From Candidatus Omnitrophota bacterium (GTDB lineage: Bacteria; Omnitrophota; Gorgyraeia; Gygaellales; Profunditerraquicolaceae): a stretch of DNA of 15,058 bases. Made by a program: the position numbers and the translations under genes. The notes beneath the pieces are model-generated. The model was not told the DNA's origin and did not search any database. It was given only the letters and a program-made list of their open reading frames with translations. Shown piece by piece: positions 1-5,734 of the stretch (positions are counted from its first letter, which is position 1; the number at the start of each line of letters is the position of its first letter). Where the stretch lies: positions 1-15,058 of the forward strand of contig JAUYEC010000104.1 of the NCBI GenBank assembly GCA_030691585.1, read 5' to 3'.

Positions 1-1
1 A

Positions 2-949
2 GATATTAGGTCAAGGGTCACCCCTCGACTTCGCTCGGGGCAGGAGGGTTACAAGACAGAGGCAGAGGAATATCCGCCGCTGGTGATCACAGGCAGCGTG
101 TTGCGCGGCATTACCTATAGAATGCCGGTTGCTTCAGCGCAGGTAAAGTCAGCCATACTTTTAGCCGGGCTTTACGCGCGCGGCCGGAGTATTATAAGTG
201 AGCCGGTTGCCTCGCGCGACCATACCGAGCGGATGATGAAATTATTCGGTGCCGGCATAAAATCAAAAGCCGGTAAGATCATCCTTACTCCGGGCAAGGA
301 TCTTGTTTCACCGCAAGTGATCAATGTTCCCGCCGATATTTCCTCGGCCGCTTTTTTTCTGGTGCTTGCGACACTCATTCCCGGGTCACTCTTGGAGTTG
401 GCTAATGTAAGCCTGAACCCTTTGCGCGCCGGAGCAATCAAGGTTTTGAGGAGGATGGGAGCGGATATCACCGTGCAACGCCTTAAGCAGGATTCGCCTT
501 CTGCCGAGCCTGCCGGAGATATTTTTGTCAGGGGTGCCAGATTAAAAGGCACGACTATTACTAAAGATGAGATCCCGTCTCTTATTGACGAGCTTCCTAT
601 TTTGATGGCCGCGGCCGCAACGGCAAGTGGCAAGACCCTGATCAAGGGCGCGCAAGAACTGCGAGTTAAGGAGACAGACCGTATAAACTCAATGTCTTAT
701 AATCTTAAAGTAATGGGCGCTGTTATCAATGTGCGCGCGCATGCCGCGGGCGTTGATATTATTATAGATGGTGTTCAGGCTTTAACTGGCGGCAAGTTAA
801 AAAGTTTCGGCGATCACCGCACGGCGATGAGTATATGCGTGGCTGCCGCAGCCGCGCGCGGCGCAAGCGTTATTGACGATGTAACCTGCATTGATAAATC
901 GTTTCCAGGGTTTATCAAGGCTTATAGGTCGGTAGTTGAGACGAAATAG
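2..949 (+). CDS. aroA: 3-phosphoshikimate 1-carboxyvinyltransferase (EPSP synthase), 5' part outside window
   Basis: EPSP synthase joins shikimate-3-phosphate and phosphoenolpyruvate in the shikimate pathway, in the cytoplasm. The reading frame is open from base 2, so the gene starts before the window; what remains is the C-terminal two thirds. Family signatures are clear: PVASAQVKSAILLAGLYA, the active-site IDELPIL, ELRVKETDRI, GDHRTAMS and KSFPGF, which hold the catalytic Asp, Glu/Arg, Arg and Lys of the family. The gene ends with TAG at 947-949. Between DIRSR (from base 2) and EYPPL (from about base 68) lies a stretch of about 17 residues, VTPRLRSGQ and following, where homologs normally have only a few residues; it is encoded by the small palindromic element at 21-40. 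An internal ATC at 83 could be mistaken for a start, but homology continues upstream. The last 465 bp are duplicated at 2649-3113. Confidence 0.93.
   Translation, partial: DIRSRVTPRLRSGQEGYKTEAEEYPPLVITGSVLRGITYRMPVASAQVKSAILLAGLYARGRSIISEPVASRDHTERMMKLFGAGIKSKAGKIILTPGKDLVSPQVINVPADISSAAFFLVLATLIPGSLLELANVSLNPLRAGAIKVLRRMGADITVQRLKQDSPSAEPAGDIFVRGARLKGTTITKDEIPSLIDELPILMAAAATASGKTLIKGAQELRVKETDRINSMSYNLKVMGAVINVRAHAAGVDIIIDGVQALTGGKLKSFGDHRTAMSICVAAAAARGASVIDDVTCIDKSFPGFIKAYRSVVETK
21..40. repeat. Small GAGCGAAG-type element inside the aroA reading frame
   Basis: The 20-nt core reads on the minus strand CCCCGAGCGAAGTCGAGGGG, with a CCCC/GGGG outer stem. It sits in frame in aroA and adds residues TPRLRSGQ in a loop just before the conserved EYPPL. 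A related GAGCGAAG word lies at 8699-8706 within an intergenic palindrome. Elements of this look are common as dispersed repeats in environmental bacterial genomes (general knowledge, not checked here). Confidence 0.55.
485..949 (+). repeat. Direct repeat copy 1: 3' end of intact aroA
   Basis: This segment aligns without any indel to 2649-3113 (constant offset 2164). By hand count about 73 of 465 positions differ, so about 84% nucleotide identity; the encoded proteins are about 81% identical over the last 134 residues. The match begins abruptly at AAGCAGGATTCGCC and runs to the shared TAG stop. Confidence 0.9.
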
Positions 950-967
950 GAAAAAGGCAGGCGACTT

Positions 968-1345
968 ATGATCCGGAGCGCCCTTCGGCAAAATTTATAC
1001 GAAGAAAAAGGTGAATCGGTGATCATATACGGCTTGGCCGTGGCGTTGATCGTCCTGGCGTTTATCGGGATAGACAGTTGTGCCCGGAGAGGTTTCCGCA
1101 ACCAGATGGAAGGTATGTCCCGGGACTTCGTTTCCCGCCAGCAGGCGGACGAGTCTGCCGCAAGAAGAATGCAGGAGAAACGCCGCCGCGCCCTGGGAAC
1201 GGGCTATATCAACACGCAAGGCCTGGAGAATAGCCCAATAAAAGCGGCTGTTTCAGAAGACACCGCCCGCATGATAAAAAAGCACAGCCTTGCGGCGACA
1301 ACCAATCCCTCAAAAACACTTGAGACAAACGAAAAACAACAATAG
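968..1345 (+). CDS. Small single-TM protein, possibly pilin-like (class III prepilin-like N-terminus)
   Basis: The product of 125 residues is not assigned to a named family. After a short N-terminus it has KGESVIIYG followed by a hydrophobic helix (about residues 18-36), then a basic, Arg/Gln-rich soluble tail with RRGFRNQMEGMSRDF. The layout resembles small class III-type prepilins (KGQ-S-x-x-E-Y followed directly by a TM helix and an RG-rich amphipathic stretch), but the conserved Glu at +5 is Ile here, so this is tentative. The start is uncertain: ATG 968 has a weak GGCAGG upstream; GTG 1019 has AAGGTGA four bases before it and would leave only a signal-anchor TM. The gene lies 18 bp after aroA and overlaps the next gene, consistent with co-transcription. 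It sits between the two aroA direct repeats. Confidence 0.55.
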   Translation: MIRSALRQNLYEEKGESVIIYGLAVALIVLAFIGIDSCARRGFRNQMEGMSRDFVSRQQADESAARRMQEKRRRALGTGYINTQGLENSPIKAAVSEDTARMIKKHSLAATTNPSKTLETNEKQQ

Positions 1346-2603
1346 AACGATAATCTTTTGTCTATTGGTCCTGGCGTTTGTAAGCCCGCGGCCTGTATTT
1401 TCAGAAGTCATCCGGCTTAAATCCGGCAAGACGGTTGAGGGAAAAGCCATCGAAAGGACCGATAAGTATATAAAGATCGATTTTTACAATGTGCCGATGA
1501 CATATTATTTTTCCGAGATCCAGGCCATAGACGGAAAAGAGCCCGAGGCCGTTGGTGTTAATGCGGGGGCCAAGGTTGAGGCGCCCGGAAATTATAAATC
1601 CATTGAAATAGACGATGCGTTTCTGGGCAAGGTTTTTGATTACATAAAAAAAGAAAGCGGTGAACCTAAAAAATATTACGCCGCGGCATCTATATGTTCC
1701 GCCCTGATCTCCGCCGCCAAAATGCAGGAAATCGGCGGCGAGGAACAATTCATCAAGCCGCCGGCCACGGAATTACTGAAGGCTAACGCTTCCCTGCTTG
1801 TGGAGAGCGGCGCGGCGGGTTTCCGTAAGGCAATTGCCGGATCGCTAAAGGAGGCGTATCTGGATTCCGCCGTTTTTGACCTGATGCGCGCCAATGCGGT
1901 TGATTTCAAGGAATTAATCTCGGAGCTGGATATGGCTGCTGTACAGGACAGCGATAACGCGCTCCCTTTATATCTGAAGGCGGTTGCCTTTGAATATAAG
2001 AAGAATTACGAAGAAGCGCGCAAAAATATAAAAGAGGCCCTAGATAAGACGATCTCGCTTAATATCTCGAAGAACTACGCGGCCATGCATGAATTCCTGA
2101 TAAGTTCGGGCTACGGGGATATCGCGGCCGCCGAAACAGCGGCGATGCTGGCTAAGTGTATCGGCTCTTTATACATTTTTGAAATAAATATATCTTTGTT
2201 TAACTACATCAGGGAAGATAAGATGGAGAAGGACCTTTTTGGGCGCTGGAGAAGTAATGCAGTTGAATATAATGAAGACGCGTTAATAGCGGCGAAGCAG
2301 CTGGCGCTGGCCAGGCCCCAATCTTTTATGGCGGAAACTATGGGATTGACCCTGGAAGGCGCGGCGTGTTTTCGCTTGATCGACCTTTATAAGAAACAGG
2401 GAGAAGAAGAAAAGGCCGGACAGATGAGGCAAAAAGCCAATGACCTGCAGTATTCTGTGATCAACCTTAAGAGAAGATTTGTGGATATGTTAAGGAATTT
2501 CAGTAATCTTCAGGGGACGCCTCAGGCAGTTGATTTCCTGGTTGATTCAGTTACTATTGGCGAAGAACAAGCCGCCAACAAGTATTTTGGTAATAAAAAT
2601 TAG
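1320..2603 (+). CDS. Secreted or periplasmic helical-repeat protein with N-terminal beta domain, unknown function
   Basis: The product has about 427 residues from TTG 1320; an upstream in-frame TTG at 1290 would add ten. I chose 1320 because it gives a compact signal peptide: KNNNR, a hydrophobic core (TIIFCLLVLAFV), then SPRPVFS with likely cleavage before EVIRL. Neither start has a clear Shine-Dalgarno, and translation may be coupled to the upstream gene, which it overlaps by 26 bp. Residues after the signal, VIRLKSGKTVEGKAIERTD and onward to FSEIQAI, look like a small SH3-like beta domain often seen at the start of envelope proteins. The rest is almost all helical; the part around LPLYLKAVAFEYKKNYEEA is TPR-like. 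No catalytic motif is visible. A role in an envelope assembly is possible but not shown. Confidence 0.7.
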   Translation: MRQTKNNNRTIIFCLLVLAFVSPRPVFSEVIRLKSGKTVEGKAIERTDKYIKIDFYNVPMTYYFSEIQAIDGKEPEAVGVNAGAKVEAPGNYKSIEIDDAFLGKVFDYIKKESGEPKKYYAAASICSALISAAKMQEIGGEEQFIKPPATELLKANASLLVESGAAGFRKAIAGSLKEAYLDSAVFDLMRANAVDFKELISELDMAAVQDSDNALPLYLKAVAFEYKKNYEEARKNIKEALDKTISLNISKNYAAMHEFLISSGYGDIAAAETAAMLAKCIGSLYIFEINISLFNYIREDKMEKDLFGRWRSNAVEYNEDALIAAKQLALARPQSFMAETMGLTLEGAACFRLIDLYKKQGEEEKAGQMRQKANDLQYSVINLKRRFVDMLRNFSNLQGTPQAVDFLVDSVTIGEEQAANKYFGNKN

Positions 2604-2648
2604 CGGCGTTTTAAATAAGAGCAATAAGCATCATGTAGATATCTTTAA

Positions 2649-3113
2649 AAGCAGGATTCGCCTTTTGCCGAGCCTGCCGGAGATATTTTTGTCAGGGGCA
2701 GCGGATTGAAGGGCACGACTATCAATAAAGAAGAGATTCCCTCTCTTATTGATGAGCTTCCTATTTTAATGGTCGCTGCCGCCGTAGCAGACGGCAGGAC
2801 GGTGATCAAGGGCGCGCAGGAATTGCGTTTTAAGGAGACGGACCGTATAAAGTCAATGTCGTATAATCTCAGGAAAATGGGCGCTGTTATCAATGTGCGC
2901 GCGCATGCCGCGGGCGTTGATATTATTATAGACGGTGTCGAGGTTTTAGCCGGCGCCAAGTTAAAAAGCTTCGGTGATCACCGCACGGCGATGAGTATAT
3001 GTGTGGCCGCGGCAGTAGCCCGCAGCGCAAGCGTTATTGACGATGTTTCCTGCATCAATAAGTCGTTTCCGGGGTTTATTAAGGCATATAAGTCGTTAAT
3101 TACCAATTGTTAG
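2649..3113 (+). pseudogene. 5'-truncated duplicate of aroA 3' end
   Basis: This is the second copy of the last 155 codons of aroA (counting the stop), in the same orientation. An in-frame TAA lies at 2646-2648, immediately before homology starts, so the copy has lost the first two thirds of the gene and cannot form an active two-domain EPSP synthase. A TTG at 2706 opens a 135-residue ORF, but no good ribosome site precedes it. The copy keeps IDELPIL, ELRFKETDRI, GDHRTAMS and NKSFPGF, has no internal stop or indel, and differs from copy 1 mainly by conservative changes, so it either decayed recently or came from a functional allele of a relative. It ends 186 bp before mreB. Confidence 0.85.
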
Positions 3114-3197
3114 TCGTCCGTATACCGTCTTCCGTCGTTCGTATATATATTTAACGGAATACGAAAGACGGAATACGAAAGACGAACGACGAAAAAG
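3114..3197. repeat. Heptamer-built imperfect palindrome A (12 x 7 nt)
   Basis: These 84 nt divide without remainder into twelve 7-nt words. The left half has words ending in CCG or TCG (for example TCTTCCG, TCGTTCG); the right half has their near reverse complements, including a 14-nt unit GGAATACGAAAGAC present twice in tandem. The right-strand consensus is roughly CGRAMKA. The centre is AT-rich (TATATAT, ATTTAAC). The element starts at the base after the aroA-fragment stop codon and ends two bases before the -35 box of the mreB promoter. No coding potential is seen. Confidence 0.8.
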
Positions 3198-3199
3198 AT

Positions 3200-3228
3200 T
3201 TGACACATAGTTTAATCTTTGCTAAAAT
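3200..3228 (+). promoter_or_regulatory. Sigma70-type promoter for the mre operon
   Basis: TTGACA at 3200-3205 and TAAAAT at 3223-3228 are separated by exactly 17 nt: a perfect -35 box and a 5-of-6 -10 box. The predicted transcript start is near 3235, giving a leader of about 65 nt before mreB that includes the 31-nt hairpin at 3250-3280. Confidence 0.8.
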
Positions 3229-3249
3229 CTGGTTCACTGCTATTTATAT

Positions 3250-3280
3250 TGTAGGGACAGGTTTTAAACCTGTCCCTGCA
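3250..3280. repeat. 31-nt palindromic repeat, copy 1 (mreB leader)
   Basis: The left arm TGTAGGGACAGGTTT is followed by one central base and a complementary right arm; the only imperfect pair is a T/G at position 3. It would form a 15-bp stem in the mreB mRNA leader, ending 7 nt before the GAGGTGG ribosome site. The same family occurs at 7451-7481 and 10520-10550. No U-tract follows, so it is not a classical terminator. Confidence 0.85.
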
Positions 3281-3287
3281 AAATCGT

Positions 3288-3294
3288 GAGGTGG
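3288..3294 (+). promoter_or_regulatory. Ribosome binding site for mreB
   Basis: GAGGTGG lies five bases before ATG 3300. It overlaps the alternative GTG at 3291, which argues against that GTG and for ATG 3300 as the real start. Confidence 0.7.
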
Positions 3295-3299
3295 GTTAT

Positions 3300-4373
3300 A
3301 TGGGGAAGCTTGGGGCTATTTTCAAAAAAGGCATAAATTATATCCTCGGCCTGTTTTCCAACGACATGGGAATTGATTTAGGCACGGCTTCCACTTTAGT
3401 ATACGTCAAGGGCGAAGGCGTTGTGCTCTGCGAGCCTTCGGTTGTGGCCATTGAGCGCGGCACATCCAAGGTTTTGGCCGTGGGCGAAGAAGCCAAGCGC
3501 ATGCTTGGCCGCACCCCCGGAAATATAATAGCGATACGCCCGATGAAAGACGGCGTGATTGCCGATTTTGAGATCACAGAGGCGATGTTAAGGTATTTTA
3601 TCAAGAAAGTGCACCACCGCCGCGTCTTAGTCAGGCCCAGGATCGTCATTGCCATACCTTCGGGGATCACCGAGGTAGAGAAGCGCGCGGTAAAAGATTC
3701 CGCTGAGCGCGCGGGTGCCCGGGAAGTATTCCTGGTTGAGGAGCCAATTGCCGCGGCCATCGGCGTGGGCCTGCCGATACAGGAACCCGTCGGCAATATG
3801 ATCATAGACATCGGTGGTGGTACAACGGAATTAGCGGTGATATCCCTGTCCGGAACGGTTTTTTCCAAATCCATCCGTATCGGCGGCGACGAGATGGATG
3901 AGGCGATCATAGAATATTTGAAGAAGACTTATAACTTAATGGTCGGCGAGCGCACCGCCGAAGAAATAAAGATCAAGATCGGTTCGGCCTATCCGTTGGA
4001 AGAAGAGATGAGTATGGAAGTTAAAGGCAGGGACCTGGTGGCAGGGCTTCCCAAGACCGTGACCGTTACCTCCGAAGAGATCCGCGAATCTCTGCAGGAA
4101 CCGCTGCGGGCGATCGTTGAGGTCACCAAGATCTCTCTGGAGAGAACACCTCCTGAATTGGCGGCTGATCTGATCGATCACGGTATTGTTATGGCAGGAG
4201 GAGGCTCGCTTTTGCGCGGGCTGGATAAGCTGATCTCGGAAGAAACCGGCCTGCCGGTGCATATTGCCGAGGATCCGCTGACTGCCGTGGCCGAGGGCAC
4301 CGGCAAGGTCTTGAATGAAATACATTATTTGAGAAAAGTCACGGTTTCCGTAAAATCGGATATGCACACCTAA
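3300..4373 (+). CDS. mreB: Rod shape-determining actin-like protein MreB
   Basis: MreB is a bacterial actin that polymerises with ATP under the inner membrane and directs the elongasome. The product has 357 residues, close to the usual 340-350. The actin-fold ATP sites are present: phosphate-1 loop DLGTAST (about residues 26-32), phosphate-2 loop IDIGGGTTE (169-177), and the adenosine motif GIVMAGGGSLLRGL near the C-terminus. PVASAQ-like motifs are absent, so there is no confusion with aroA. The N-terminus (GKLGAIFKKGINYILGLFS) is amphipathic and could bind membrane. Start ATG 3300 is chosen over GTG 3291 because GAGGTGG sits at the right distance. It is the first gene after a strong promoter and leads mreC by 15 bp, so it heads the mre operon. 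Confidence 0.96.
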   Translation: MGKLGAIFKKGINYILGLFSNDMGIDLGTASTLVYVKGEGVVLCEPSVVAIERGTSKVLAVGEEAKRMLGRTPGNIIAIRPMKDGVIADFEITEAMLRYFIKKVHHRRVLVRPRIVIAIPSGITEVEKRAVKDSAERAGAREVFLVEEPIAAAIGVGLPIQEPVGNMIIDIGGGTTELAVISLSGTVFSKSIRIGGDEMDEAIIEYLKKTYNLMVGERTAEEIKIKIGSAYPLEEEMSMEVKGRDLVAGLPKTVTVTSEEIRESLQEPLRAIVEVTKISLERTPPELAADLIDHGIVMAGGGSLLRGLDKLISEETGLPVHIAEDPLTAVAEGTGKVLNEIHYLRKVTVSVKSDMHT

Positions 4374-4388
4374 GAGCATTAATGAAAT

Positions 4389-5162
4389 GTGTTTAAGTTC
4401 AAAAACAAAAATCTGATCCGGATTGTTTCTTTCTGCTGTCTGCTCCTTTTTCTTTCCGGCTTGATCCCCTCCGTAAGACATAACTACCTCAACGTCTTGA
4501 AATATCCGCTGCTTTTGCCCGGGTTCATTGGAAGCGAGATAAAAGGTATTATTTTCTATCACCGTAATTTTATCCGCTACCAGGCACAGATTAACGAAAT
4601 AGACACGCTGACCCAGAGATTAAACGCTCTTGGCGAGACGGCGCTGGAAAACGCGCGCTTACAGGGTTTGCTTTCTTTTAAGGATCAGCAGCCTTATAAA
4701 ACCGTTGCCGCGCGGGTAGTAGGGCGCTGTCCGGACAGCTGGGGCAGTTGTATGATCCTTGATAAAGGAAACCGCAGCGGCATTAAACGCGGTATGCCGG
4801 TCATCACACCTTTGGGCCTTGCAGGCAGGATCACCGAGGTTTCAGCTATTGCCGCCAAGGCGATACTTATTAACGATCCTAATTTAAACGTCTCCGCTAT
4901 AGTCCAGCGCAGCCGTCAGGAAGGTTTGATCAGCGGTACGCTGGGAAATGACCTGATTATGAGGTACCTGCCTGAAGAAGCGGACATCAAATTACAGGAC
5001 GTGGTCCTGACTTCCGGCTTGAACCGGGCATACCCAAAGGGCCAAGTCATAGGCACGGTCGTGGAGATAGGCCAGGAATTCTCCGGCCTTGGCCGTTACG
5101 CGCTTATCAAGCCCGCTGTCTGTCTTTCCTGCGTTGAAGAAGTCCTTGTCGTCATCCCATGA
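4389..5162 (+). CDS. mreC: Rod shape-determining protein MreC
   Basis: MreC is a periplasmic scaffold anchored in the inner membrane that links MreB/MreD to PBP2 and activates it. The product has 257 residues. One TM helix lies at about residues 10-27 (IVSFCCLLLFLSGLI), followed by a helical, probably coiled-coil stretch (QAQINEIDTLTQRLNALGE, about 65-85) and then the MreC beta domains, with the typical VAARVVGRCPDSWGSCMILDKG, GMPVITPLGLAGRI and LILTSG-like VVLTSGLNRAYPKG. The start is GTG 4389; nearby ATGs at 4382 and 4387 are out of frame. The stop overlaps the mreD start by four bases (ATGA), so translation is probably coupled. Confidence 0.93.
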   Translation: MFKFKNKNLIRIVSFCCLLLFLSGLIPSVRHNYLNVLKYPLLLPGFIGSEIKGIIFYHRNFIRYQAQINEIDTLTQRLNALGETALENARLQGLLSFKDQQPYKTVAARVVGRCPDSWGSCMILDKGNRSGIKRGMPVITPLGLAGRITEVSAIAAKAILINDPNLNVSAIVQRSRQEGLISGTLGNDLIMRYLPEEADIKLQDVVLTSGLNRAYPKGQVIGTVVEIGQEFSGLGRYALIKPAVCLSCVEEVLVVIP

Positions 5163-5713
5163 AAAATCTGGCCTACGCGCTTTATATTGTTATCTCCGGA
5201 ATATTGCAGCTGACTTTGTTGAATTATTTTAGCGTTTTCGGCGTCAAGCCCGACCTGCTGCTGGCGCTGGTGATCTTGGTCAGCTTGAGAAGCCCTGCCG
5301 GATGGGCCGTGGGCCTGAGCCTGTTCGCCGGCATATTAAAAGATATTTTCAGCGCGTCAGGTTTCGGTATTAACACACTGCTGTTTCCTCTCTGGAGCAT
5401 AGCTATCCTCAATCTCAACAGGAAAATCAACGTTGAGCATGATTATCTGCGCCTGGCGCTGGGTTTTATCATAGCGTTTTTGCAGAACATGTTTTGCGGC
5501 CTTGCGCTGTCGTATTCGGGCAGATTTGTGCCCTTGGGGGTATTCACGCGCATACTATTGCTTTCTTCTCTATATACGACAGTAACGCTGTTTTTATTCT
5601 TCAGGATCGATGATGCAAGAAAGAGCGGACAATTCAGCCGTTATTTTATTTCTATTCGGGGATGGGCGAAGAAAAAAAGATCAATTTTCCATAAAAATAC
5701 GCCGCAGCCATAG
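5159..5713 (+). CDS. mreD: Rod shape-determining membrane protein MreD
   Basis: The product is a 184-residue, very hydrophobic protein with about five to six TM helices, beginning MKNLAYALYIVISGILQLTLLNYFSVFGVKPDLLLALVI (given in part as NYFSVFGVKPDLLL), where the KPDLLL motif after the first helix is typical of MreD. MreD is an inner-membrane component of the elongasome and is poorly conserved in sequence; position between mreC and mrdA supports the call. The gene starts inside the mreC stop codon (ATGA). The C-terminal tail after the last helix is basic (GWAKKKRSIFHKN), consistent with a cytoplasmic end. Confidence 0.88.
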   Translation: MKNLAYALYIVISGILQLTLLNYFSVFGVKPDLLLALVILVSLRSPAGWAVGLSLFAGILKDIFSASGFGINTLLFPLWSIAILNLNRKINVEHDYLRLALGFIIAFLQNMFCGLALSYSGRFVPLGVFTRILLLSSLYTTVTLFLFFRIDDARKSGQFSRYFISIRGWAKKKRSIFHKNTPQP

Positions 5714-5734
5714 GCCGCTTATTTTTTTACTAAA

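Noticed and set aside
172..645. 157-residue minus-strand ORF opposite aroA
   Set aside because: It lies wholly opposite a clear EPSP synthase, has no family signature, and a homologous antisense ORF recurs opposite the second aroA copy (2645-2959), as expected of a shadow.
485..3113. Insertion sequence or composite transposon at aroA
   Set aside because: No transposase, terminal inverted repeat or target-site duplication is seen; the flanking repeats are gene fragments, not insertion sequences.
3114..3197. CRISPR array
   Set aside because: Units are 7 nt, contiguous, degenerate and mirrored; there are no spacers and no cas genes.
3291..3299. GTG 3291 as the mreB start
   Set aside because: The GTG overlaps the GAGGTGG ribosome site that is well placed for ATG 3300.
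3936..4562. 208-residue minus-strand ORF across the mreB end and mreC start
   Set aside because: It is antisense to two well-supported genes with conserved motifs, and its own sequence shows no recognisable domain.
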